DNA from: Chloroflexota bacterium | GTDB lineage: Bacteria; Chloroflexota; Anaerolineae; UBA3071 | Assembly (NCBI GenBank): GCA_014383605.1 | Contig: JACNHM010000522.1 | Coordinates: 1-5,537 of the forward strand | Direction of reading: 5' to 3' | Length of the DNA: 5,537 nt | Shown: positions 1-5,097 of the stretch, one piece after another | Position numbering within the stretch: position 1 is the stretch's first letter | Layout: each line of letters begins with the position of its first letter | Position numbers and translations under genes: made by a program | Notes under the pieces: model-generated | Told to the model about the DNA's origin: nothing | The model's input: the letters and a program-made list of their open reading frames with translations, nothing else | The model's database searches: none

Positions 1-140
1 ATGCCGATGACCGGCCCGGCCGATTCGTAGCTCAGCAGCGCGGGGATGCCCGCCGTCTCCAGCTTGCTCTTGATCACCTCCGCCCCCAACAAGCCCATGG
101 AGACGTAGATGGTGACTAACTCCTCGGAAATCCTTGACAT
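1..140 (-). CDS. DUF2007-type small protein, N-terminal part (runs off left edge)
   Basis: The start ATG is at 140 and 46 complete codons are visible before the window ends, so the C-terminus is missing. The protein begins MSRISEELVTIYVSMGLLGA and continues with EVIKSKLETAGIPALLSYES. This pattern (a beta strand ending in Y-V, a helix with G-A-E-V-I-K-x-K-L-E, then G-I-P-A-L-L and a second strand with Y-E-S-A-G) is that of DUF2007 proteins, described as putative prokaryotic signal-transducing proteins, which are small cytosolic domains of uncertain role. The family assignment is by recognition only. A perfect AAGGAGGT lies 8 nt upstream and fixes the start. The gene follows the second HlyD adaptor by 134 bp on the same strand, and a repeat array sits in that gap. 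No convincing terminator or promoter separates them, so read-through from the adaptor genes is possible. Any functional link to the adaptors is unknown. Confidence 0.8.
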   Translation of the reverse strand, partial: MSRISEELVTIYVSMGLLGAEVIKSKLETAGIPALLSYESAGPVIG

Positions 141-148
141 GGGGGAAG

Positions 149-156
149 ACCTCCTT
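149..156 (-). promoter_or_regulatory. Shine-Dalgarno site of the DUF2007-type gene
   Basis: On the minus strand this reads AAGGAGGT, a full-length match to the anti-Shine-Dalgarno sequence, with 8 nt between it and the ATG at 140. It settles the start codon and suggests efficient independent initiation even though the gene may be the last of a longer transcript. Confidence 0.85.
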
Positions 157-187
157 GCCTGGAATGGAATCTGGATAGGGTGACAAG

Positions 188-274
188 GCGACCGCCGCCT
201 GTGCAGAGGTGCGGAGGAGCTGGGGTGCGGAGGTGCTCCCTTGCTCCCCTGCTCCTCTGCTCCCTTGCTCCCCG
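188..274. repeat. GCTCCYYT 8-bp tandem array with 53-bp head module (copy 1, intergenic)
   Basis: Positions 235-274 hold five consecutive 8-bp units of the form GCTCC followed by three variable bases (CTT, CCT, TCT, CTT, CCG). They are preceded by a non-tandem head module; positions 188-240 match 3522-3574 without gaps and with three substitutions (at 199, 218 and 225). The array fills most of the 134-bp gap between the second HlyD adaptor and the DUF2007-type gene, and its last unit ends one base before the adaptor's stop codon (275-277). The plus strand carries no A from 232 to 276, so neither strand can contain a stop codon in that stretch. The function is unknown. Comparable short-period arrays are, to my knowledge, common in some Chloroflexota genomes. 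Confidence 0.9.
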
Positions 275-1615
275 TCACCCCCTCTCCCTAAGCTCCGCGT
301 CGGCGGGCATGCCGGGCTTCAGCGCCAGGTCAGGATTGGGCAGCGTGATGCGCACGGCAAAGACCGTGTTCACCCGCTCTTCCTGCGTCTGCACGCTGCG
401 GGGGGTGAACTCCGCCTGCGGCGCGATGTAGCTGACCTGACCGACGAAGACACGGCCGGGGAACGAGGCGACCGTCACCGCCGCCTCCTGTCCCAAACGC
501 ACCCGACCAATGCGATCCGTGGGCACGTAGACGACCAACTCCACCTGGCTGAGATCGGCGATGGTCAGCAGCGGCATGCCAGGCAAGGCCGTCTCGCCGG
601 CCTCGATCACCTGACTGGTGACCAGCCCGGCCAGGGGGCTGCGCAGCGCCAGCTTGTCCCGCTGCACCTTCAGCAGTTGCAGCGCCGCCTGCGCCTGGCG
701 CACCTGCGCCTCGGCCACGGCCACCGCCTCCGCACGAGGGCCGGCCTGCAGCAGGGCCAGCTCCGCTTGCGCCAGCTCCAGCGCCGCCTCGGCCAGCGTG
801 ACCTGAGACTCGGCGGCGTGCACCTGGGCCTCCAGCGCCAGCGGCTCCTCTCGAATGGCCTCCAGAGCGGCCAGGACCTGCTGAGCACCCGCATAAGCCG
901 CCTGCGCCGCGGCAAGCCGCCCCTGGGCGGCCTCCAGTTGCTTTTCGTAGGCGGCGTGCTCCGTCTTTTCCCGGTCGGAACCGACGGGGTTGCCGCTGTC
1001 GCGCACGATCTCGGCCATTCTCACCGCCGCCCGCGCCTGCTCGACCTGGCGGGCCAGCAGTTGCACCTGGCTGCGGGCGGCGTCAATCTCCGCCGCCAGT
1101 TCCTGCGGATCGTCACGCCTGGCCTCGGCGTTGCGCAGGGCAGTGCGGGCTCCTTCCAACTGCGCTTCGGCCTGGGCCACGGCCGCTTCCGCCGCCTGCA
1201 GTTTCGCCGCGCGAGGACCAGCCCTGGCCTGGGCCAGGTTGGCGCGGGCCACCTCCACTGCCGCCTGCGCCTGGGCCAGGTCGGCCAGCACGTCCGTCTC
1301 GTCCAGTTGCACAAGCCGCGCGCCTGCCGGCACCACGTCTCCCTCCGAAGCGAACAGCGCCGTGACGCGGCCGCTCAGCTCGGCGGCAACGGTCACCTCA
1401 TCAGCCTCGATGGTGCCCGCGGCGACGATGGGGGCGGGGCCGGTGTCCGTTTCGGCCACGCCCAGCCAGCTTGCGGCCCGATTCACCCACGCTTCGGGCA
1501 GGCCCCAGCCGGTGTACAGGGCGCGGGCCTGCGTCGGGGAGCTCCACAGGTACCCGCCCGCGGCGACCATCGCAGCCAGCAGCAGAAGAACGAGAACGGC
1601 GACCGCCCGCTTCAT
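275..1615 (-). CDS. HlyD-family membrane-fusion (periplasmic-adaptor type) protein, second of a tandem pair
   Basis: A 446-residue adaptor that would connect an inner-membrane exporter to the outside. Residues 1-24 form an N-terminal hydrophobic anchor or signal starting MKRAVAVLVLLLLAAMVAAG. The first half of the lipoyl-like barrel-sandwich is at about 67-105 (GTIEADEV, SGRV, EGDVVPAG, QLDETDV). An Ala/Gln/Glu-rich alpha-helical hairpin spans about 106-320, with Pro/Gly breaks near 133, 170, 258 and 293. The second barrel-sandwich half is at 322-355 (RSPLAGLV, EAGE, LLTIADL). A beta-barrel domain runs from 357 to the end, with TPRSVQTQEERV and ALKPGMPADA. It is a paralogue of the gene just upstream, sharing the TPR-x-V-x-TQ-x-ERV and LKPGMPADA signatures. 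Its ATG overlaps the upstream stop codon, and GGAGG lies 7 nt before it, which indicates translational coupling. YbhG/MacA-like ABC-exporter adaptors are the closest named relatives I can suggest. No ABC transporter is in the window, so the substrate cannot be inferred. Confidence 0.93.
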   Translation of the reverse strand: MKRAVAVLVLLLLAAMVAAGGYLWSSPTQARALYTGWGLPEAWVNRAASWLGVAETDTGPAPIVAAGTIEADEVTVAAELSGRVTALFASEGDVVPAGARLVQLDETDVLADLAQAQAAVEVARANLAQARAGPRAAKLQAAEAAVAQAEAQLEGARTALRNAEARRDDPQELAAEIDAARSQVQLLARQVEQARAAVRMAEIVRDSGNPVGSDREKTEHAAYEKQLEAAQGRLAAAQAAYAGAQQVLAALEAIREEPLALEAQVHAAESQVTLAEAALELAQAELALLQAGPRAEAVAVAEAQVRQAQAALQLLKVQRDKLALRSPLAGLVTSQVIEAGETALPGMPLLTIADLSQVELVVYVPTDRIGRVRLGQEAAVTVASFPGRVFVGQVSYIAPQAEFTPRSVQTQEERVNTVFAVRITLPNPDLALKPGMPADAELRERG

Positions 1616-1627
1616 GGACCCGCCTCC
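1612..1627 (-). promoter_or_regulatory. ATGA stop-start overlap with Shine-Dalgarno, coupling the two adaptors
   Basis: The upstream adaptor ends in TGA at 1614-1612 and the downstream one starts with ATG at 1615-1613, a 4-nt overlap. GGAGG at 1627-1623 on the minus strand, inside the last codons of the upstream gene, is 7 nt from the ATG. This arrangement is typical of translational coupling and suggests the two paralogues are made in matched amounts. Confidence 0.9.
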
Positions 1628-3006
1628 GGCTGCGAGAAGTCCGCGTCCGCGGGCATCCCCGGCTTCAACGCGTGGTCAGGATTGGCCAGCGTGATCTCCA
1701 CGCCGAAGACGATCTGCACCCGCTCCTGCTGCGTAGCCACGTTGCGGGGGGTGAACTCCGCCTTGTCGGCGATGCGCGTCACCCGCCCGCCGAAGACGCG
1801 GCCGGGGAAGGAATCGACGCTCACCTGCACATCCTGGCCCACCCGCACCTCCCCCAGCCGGTTCTCGGGCACGTAGACGGTCAGCGTCACCTTGTCCAGG
1901 TCGGCGATCTCCAGCAGCGTGCTGCCGGGCCGCGCCAGTTCCCCCGGATGAAGGGGACAGGCGACCACCAGCCCTGCCCGCGGGGCACGCAGCAGCAGCT
2001 TGTTCTGCCGGACGAGCAGCGCCTGCAGCGCCGCCTGCGCCTGCACCAACCCTGCCTCGGCCTGGGCAATCTGCTCCTGACTGGCCCCCTCCTGCACCGC
2101 CAGCAGCGCCGCCTGAGCAGCCGGCACCGCCGCCTCCGCGCTGCGGAACTGCGCCTCGGCCGCGTCCACCTGCGCCTGCCATTGCTGAGGATCATCCCGC
2201 TGCGCCAGCAAGTGGCTCAACGCCTGCCGGGCACCGCGGAGGGCCTCTTCGGCCTCCTGTTCCGCCTCGTGCGCCTGCCAGGTGCGCTGGCTGGTCAGGT
2301 TCCATTGCAGGTTGGCGGCCTTGATCTTGTCGCCGCCCACGTCCACGTGCACGGTGGTGGTGCCGCCGCCCGGCACGGGCACGTCCACGCCCTCGCTCAG
2401 CAGTTGCACGGTGCGGCCCCAGAATTCCAGCTCCAGATCGGCCGCTTGCGCCTCCGCTCGGGCCGCCACAAGTTGGTGTTCAGCCACTTGCACGTCGCTG
2501 CCGGCGGCGACGATCTGCACGTCCAGGTCCTGGGGATTGTCGCGCAGCGTCTGGGCATCAAGCCAGGCCTGGCGAGCGGCCTCGCGGGCAGCCTCCGCCT
2601 GGGCCACCGCCGCCTGCGCCCGCCGCAGTTCCTCAGGACGGGCCGGAGCCTGGGCCAGCGCGAGCTGGGCCTCGACCACCGCCACGGCCGCCTCCGCCTG
2701 GGCGATCTGTGCGTCCAGCAGCGCCGCGTCGAGCCGCAGCACCGCCTGTCCGGCCCGCACGGCGTCGCCCTCGTCCGCCAGCAGTTGCACGATGCGCCCG
2801 CCGCTCTCCGTGGTCACCGACACCTTGTCCGCTTCGATGGTGCCGGAAGCGAGCAGCCCCCCGGCCTGTGCTGTGGATGTGGATGGATTCAAGCGGGCCA
2901 GAATCGGCTGCACCAGGTCGGGGCGCGCCTGCCAAACCCACCAGGCAGCGTAGCCCGCGGCGGCTAACAGGGCGACGGCGAGTAGCACAAGGATCGTTCG
3001 TTTCAC
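1612..3006 (-). CDS. HlyD-family membrane-fusion (periplasmic-adaptor type) protein, first of a tandem pair
   Basis: A 464-residue adaptor with a GTG start at 3006. An in-frame TGA at 3015-3013 excludes longer forms, and the ATG at 3008 is followed directly by a stop. GAGG sits 4 nt before the GTG, a tight spacing. An N-terminal hydrophobic anchor occupies 1-25 (MKRTILVLLAVALLAAAGYA, then AWWVW). The first barrel-sandwich half is at about 55-93 (GTIEADKV, GGRIVQLLADEGDAVRAG). The helical hairpin is at about 94-336, with breaks near P124, P158, P273 and G307. The second barrel-sandwich half is at about 338-371 (APRAGLVVACPLHPGE, LLEIADL). A beta-barrel follows to the end (VYVPENRLGEV, DSFPGRVFGG, FTPRNVATQQERV, ALKPGMPADA). 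The hairpin tip (about 196-240) is replaced by a Gly/Val/Thr-rich segment, VPVPGGGTTTVHVDVGGDK, absent from the paralogue. It is probably an exporter adaptor; the partner and substrate are unknown. The overlap with the next gene makes joint expression nearly certain. Confidence 0.93.
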   Translation of the reverse strand: MKRTILVLLAVALLAAAGYAAWWVWQARPDLVQPILARLNPSTSTAQAGGLLASGTIEADKVSVTTESGGRIVQLLADEGDAVRAGQAVLRLDAALLDAQIAQAEAAVAVVEAQLALAQAPARPEELRRAQAAVAQAEAAREAARQAWLDAQTLRDNPQDLDVQIVAAGSDVQVAEHQLVAARAEAQAADLELEFWGRTVQLLSEGVDVPVPGGGTTTVHVDVGGDKIKAANLQWNLTSQRTWQAHEAEQEAEEALRGARQALSHLLAQRDDPQQWQAQVDAAEAQFRSAEAAVPAAQAALLAVQEGASQEQIAQAEAGLVQAQAALQALLVRQNKLLLRAPRAGLVVACPLHPGELARPGSTLLEIADLDKVTLTVYVPENRLGEVRVGQDVQVSVDSFPGRVFGGRVTRIADKAEFTPRNVATQQERVQIVFGVEITLANPDHALKPGMPADADFSQPEAGP

Positions 3007-3040
3007 ATTACCTCACGGTGCTTTGGCAACTTGGCAAACT

Positions 3041-3140
3041 AGTGCCGGCATACCAACCAATGTGCCAATGTACCAATCTACCAGCCCACCAATGTACCAA
3101 TTTACCAGCCCACCAACCTACCAGGCACTCAGTGCCGGTA
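3041..3140. repeat. 10-bp direct repeat AGTGCCGGYA flanking a tandem array
   Basis: AGTGCCGGCA at 3041-3050 and AGTGCCGGTA at 3131-3140 lie exactly 90 bp apart and bracket the ACCAATNT array. The similarity extends loosely to the left (GGCAAACT against GGCACTC). The arrangement looks like a target-site duplication. The right copy lies in the last codons of the membrane-protein gene and the left copy in the gap before the first HlyD gene. The single mismatch is a C/T transition. Confidence 0.6.
3056..3127. repeat. ACCAATNT 8-bp tandem array with 24-bp higher-order unit
   Basis: Nine adjacent 8-bp units can be read on the plus strand: ACCAATGT, GCCAATGT, ACCAATCT, ACCAGCCC, ACCAATGT, ACCAATTT, ACCAGCCC, ACCAACCT and a divergent ACCAGGCA. 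Three-unit blocks at 3064-3087 and 3088-3111 differ at only two positions, giving a 24-bp higher-order period. The array fills much of the gap between the first HlyD gene and the membrane-protein gene and overlaps the latter's end: the TAG stop at 3120-3118 comes from a CCTACC junction in the array. Read on the minus strand the units contain TAG and TAA, so the array could not lie inside a gene in that direction. No promoter or terminator is evident within it. Confidence 0.9.
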
Positions 3141-4797
3141 CGATGAAAACGAAGAGGCTGATGAGGTCGAGGATGACCAGGCCGAGGAAGGGCAAGGCGA
3201 AGAGCAACCCGTCAAGCTGGCGCGGCAGCCAGGGGCGGATGAACAGTCCCCCAGCAGCCAGGGCGGAAAGCAGCAGGGGCCACGTGGGCCAGTCGCCCGT
3301 CACCAGGCCAACAACCGCCAGCAGCAGGGCGAGGAGCGCCAGCAGCGCGGCCAGGGCGCGGCTCACCGGTGGCCGCAACACCTCCCGCCAGCCCAGGGAA
3401 AAGCCCAGGCCGAGGGGAATCAGCGCCGGAAAGAGGTAGCGCCCCTGGTGCTGCACGAAAGTGACATTGTACACCAGGTACTGCAACACCGTCCAGCCGA
3501 GCCACACTGCCAGCAGCACCAGCGACCGCCGCTTGTGCAGAGGTGCGGAGGGGCTGGGATGCGGAGGTGCTCCCTCGCTCCTCTGCTCCTCTGCTCCTCT
3601 GCTCCCTTGCTCCTCTGCGCCTTTGCTCCTCTGCTCCCTTGCTCCCCTCACCCACCGTCTGACCACCAGCACCACACTCCCCACCGCCACCAGCCCGGTC
3701 AACAATCCCAACGCCAGATAGATGCGGTTGTCCACGAACACGCCCATCCAGCCGAACACCCCCCAGAAGCTCTTGAAGGAGAAGTCGGCGAAGCGGCGCA
3801 GGAAGTCTCCCCAGCCGTAGTTGACGATCCATTCGGCGGTGCGCGGCTGGCCCACGACGACGGTATCGTGCCAGCGCAGGCCCAGCAGGTCCGGCCAGCC
3901 GTAGACGGCGACGTTGCGCGCGTACCAGGGCAGGGCGATGAGCAGAGCAGGCAAGAGAAGCGCTAGCAGTTGCCGGCCAAGCGAACGGTAGGGCGTGATG
4001 CGTGAAACGTGAAACGTGAAACGTAAAACGTGATGCGTGGTGCGTGGTGCGTGGTGCGTGAGGTGCCAACGCCAGACGGCGGCGACAAGGGCTACGGGCA
4101 CGGCAGCGTAGGCCGTGGTCTTGGTCACCAGCACCAGTCCCAGCACGATGCCCATCAGCACCAAGTCTCCCTTGCTCCTCTGCTCCCCTGCTCCCTTGCT
4201 CCCTTGCCCCCCTGCTCCCCTGCTCCCCTGCGCCTCGGCTCCTTCTGCAACATGCTGCACGGCGAGCAATGCCACCACCGCCAGCAGCAGTTCCGCCAAC
4301 GTGTCGTTCTCCACTCCCGCCGTCATGGCCACGTGCATGGGTACGAAGGCGACGAAGGCCGCCGTGCCCAGCGCCAGGGCGGGCTGCGCGGGGAAGATCG
4401 TCCGCACCAACCGGTAGGCGACCAGCAGCAGCACAGCGCCCAAGGCCACCGAGAGCAGCCGCAGCGCCAGCGGCTGCCCCCCGCTCAGCCAGTACACCGG
4501 CACGGCCAGCAGGTAGTAGAGCGGCGGCTGGTGGGATTCATAGCGGATGGGGTCAATGGGAAGATCCGGCGGGAAGCGACGGGCCTTGATCTCCTCCAGG
4601 TACTCGTGGGGATAATCACCCATCTGCAGGACGGGGAAGCGCCCCGTTTCGGCGAGATGGCGCACGTAGTTGTAATGCGCTGGCTCATCCGGCACCTGCC
4701 AGGCAGGGGTGTAGACGGCGTAGAGAACGCCTATGCCCAGGTAGACCAGGAGGACGACGGCCAGGATCACAGAGGCAGCACCAGTTGTCTTGCCCAT
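3118..4797 (-). CDS. Multi-pass membrane glycosyltransferase-like protein (GT-C fold, GT39/ArnT/DUF2142-like)
   Basis: A 559-residue polytopic membrane protein. TM1 is at about 8-29, followed by an extracytoplasmic loop with PDEPAHYNYV (D37, E38), which resembles the acidic motif of GT-C enzymes that use lipid-linked sugars. Next come YESHQPPLYYLL (86-97), GVENDTLAELL (161-171) and, near the C-terminus, HQGRYLFPALIPL (450-462). About ten further hydrophobic segments are visible. A sugar transfer from a polyprenyl-phosphate donor is inferred from the fold only; donor and acceptor are unknown, and a DUF2142-type label would fit equally well. Three repeat arrays encode loops at about 186-210, 245-271 and 385-421, roughly 90 residues in all. 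The start is placed at 4797, just before TM1. There is no good Shine-Dalgarno, but a TACAAT box 6 nt upstream suggests a leaderless mRNA. The frame stays open upstream to 5148, but that stretch looks non-coding. The stop codon lies in another array. The gene faces the same way as the adaptor genes and is probably co-transcribed with them. Confidence 0.85.
   Translation of the reverse strand: MGKTTGAASVILAVVLLVYLGIGVLYAVYTPAWQVPDEPAHYNYVRHLAETGRFPVLQMGDYPHEYLEEIKARRFPPDLPIDPIRYESHQPPLYYLLAVPVYWLSGGQPLALRLLSVALGAVLLLVAYRLVRTIFPAQPALALGTAAFVAFVPMHVAMTAGVENDTLAELLLAVVALLAVQHVAEGAEAQGSRGAGGQGSKGAGEQRSKGDLVLMGIVLGLVLVTKTTAYAAVPVALVAAVWRWHLTHHAPRTTHHVLRFTFHVSRITPYRSLGRQLLALLLPALLIALPWYARNVAVYGWPDLLGLRWHDTVVVGQPRTAEWIVNYGWGDFLRRFADFSFKSFWGVFGWMGVFVDNRIYLALGLLTGLVAVGSVVLVVRRWVRGAREQRSKGAEEQGSRGAEEQRSEGAPPHPSPSAPLHKRRSLVLLAVWLGWTVLQYLVYNVTFVQHQGRYLFPALIPLGLGFSLGWREVLRPPVSRALAALLALLALLLAVVGLVTGDWPTWPLLLSALAAGGLFIRPWLPRQLDGLLFALPFLGLVILDLISLFVFIVPALSAW
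3522..3648. repeat. GCTCCYYT 8-bp tandem array with 53-bp head module (copy 2, inside the membrane-protein gene)
   Basis: Ten 8-bp units occupy 3569-3648, mostly GCTCCTCT and GCTCCCTT, with one GCGCCTTT. The head module at 3522-3574 matches 188-240 at 50 of 53 positions. The region is translated on the minus strand as a hydrophilic stretch with EEQRSKGA-like octads, then PPHPSPSAPLH, between RRWVRG and KRRSL. These basic residues on both sides place the loop on the cytoplasmic face by the positive-inside rule. The plus strand has no A from 3566 to 3649, so there are no stop codons in any of six frames there. Confidence 0.92.
3994..4063. repeat. CGTGAAA/CGTGGTG 7-bp tandem array inside the membrane-protein gene
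   Basis: Exactly ten 7-bp units can be read: CGTGATG, three CGTGAAA, CGTAAAA, CGTGATG, three CGTGGTG and CGTGAGG. The two homogeneous triplets, each headed by CGTGATG, suggest recent local expansion. On the minus strand it is translated as a His/Thr/Arg-rich loop (HLTHHAPRTTHHVLRF, then TFHVSR) between two hydrophobic segments. The minus strand contains no stop trinucleotide in this stretch in any frame, whereas the plus strand contains TGA in nearly every AAA-type unit, so it can be coding in only one orientation, the one seen here. Confidence 0.93.
4166..4245. repeat. GCTCCYYT 8-bp tandem array (copy 3, inside the membrane-protein gene)
   Basis: About ten 8-bp units lie at 4166-4245, including GCTCCTCT, GCTCCCCT, GCTCCCTT and variants such as GCCCCCCT and GCGCCTCG; the first unit and the last two are degenerate. 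It lacks the 53-bp head module of the other two copies. It is translated on the minus strand as a Gly/Ala/Gln/Ser/Lys-rich loop of about 25 residues (QGSRGAGGQGSKGAGEQRSK) between the helix ending LLAVQHVA and the one beginning DLVLMGIV. The A-free run is 4165-4248, 84 nt, the same length as in copy 2. Confidence 0.9.
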
Positions 4798-4803
4798 AGA
4801 CTC

Positions 4804-4832
4804 ATTGTAACGCACCTGGAGCACAAATGCAA
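4804..4832 (-). promoter_or_regulatory. Putative promoter giving a leaderless transcript of the membrane-protein gene
   Basis: On the minus strand TACAAT (4809-4804) is a 5/6 match to the sigma-70 -10 box. It lies 6 nt before the ATG at 4797, exactly where transcription would be expected to start. A weak -35 (TTGCAT, 4832-4827) is 17 bp upstream; TTTGCA with an 18-bp spacer is an alternative reading. The absence of a Shine-Dalgarno fits leaderless initiation. The -35 match is poor, so this is a moderate call. Confidence 0.5.
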
Positions 4833-4845
4833 ACCTCTGCCCCCT

Positions 4846-4860
4846 GACCGCTATGCGGTC
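4846..4860. promoter_or_regulatory. Perfect inverted repeat GACCGC-TAT-GCGGTC, possible operator
   Basis: A 6-bp perfect dyad with a 3-bp centre lies about 49-63 bp upstream of the proposed transcription start of the membrane-protein gene and more than 110 bp upstream of the divergent promoter. It could be a regulator binding site or a short hairpin. There is no T-tract, so it is not a terminator. Confidence 0.35.
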
Positions 4861-4972
4861 GCCGGTGAACCTTTTCCAGCTCTCCCTGGTGAGAGGTACA
4901 ATGGGCTGATCTTCCCGCTGCTCACTCCGAATGGATGGGATGCGCGCTTTCCGGTGGAGGGTCATCGGGTTT

Positions 4973-5001
4973 TTGACAAAGCAGCCGGTTGCGTTTATAA
5001 T
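4973..5001 (+). promoter_or_regulatory. Consensus sigma-70 promoter of the substrate-binding lipoprotein gene
   Basis: TTGACA at 4973-4978 and TATAAT at 4996-5001 are both perfect matches, separated by the optimal 17 bp (4979-4995). Transcription is expected to start at about 5008, which leaves a leader of roughly 172 nt before the ATG at 5180. The strength of the match implies high basal expression unless the leader or a repressor limits it. Confidence 0.9.
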
Positions 5002-5073
5002 GACCACAGGTTTCATCCCCGCGTTGTTGTGACTCGAGCGAAAGGAGGTGTCTGCCTGGAAAAGCTTCTGTCG

Positions 5074-5097
5074 CTCCATGGACACGGGTCCGTGGAG
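5074..5097 (+). promoter_or_regulatory. 10-bp leader hairpin
   Basis: CTCCATGGAC (5074-5083) pairs fully with GTCCGTGGAG (5088-5097) around the tetraloop ACGG; one of the ten pairs is G-U. No U-run follows, so it is not a classical intrinsic terminator. It sits directly upstream of the stop codon of the possible leader peptide. It may stabilise the mRNA or act in attenuation. Confidence 0.6.

Noticed and set aside
157..200. Promoter for the DUF2007-type gene (TTGTCA near the array on the minus strand)
   Set aside because: There is no acceptable -10 box at 16-18 bp, so transcription from the adaptor genes is just as likely.
209..1876. Long plus-strand open frame of 555 codons opposite the second adaptor
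   Set aside because: It is an antisense shadow of a GC-rich Ala/Gln/Glu coding region. Its product is Arg/Gln/Leu/His-rich without domains, and it lies across two well-supported minus-strand genes.
1471..2967. Long plus-strand open frame of 498 codons opposite the first adaptor
   Set aside because: Same reason: antisense to a clear HlyD gene, with low-complexity composition and no recognisable motif.
3056..3127. Possible CRISPR array
   Set aside because: The units are 8 bp and contiguous, without spacers of unique sequence, and there are no cas genes.
3514..3674. CAGCACCA on both sides of array copy 2 (3514-3521 and 3667-3674) as a target-site duplication
   Set aside because: It is only 8 bp, does not abut the array on the right, and falls in codons for Val/Leu-rich helices where such words recur by chance.
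4846..4860. Intrinsic terminator at the GACCGC dyad
   Set aside because: The stem is short and no T-run follows on either strand; no gene ends here.
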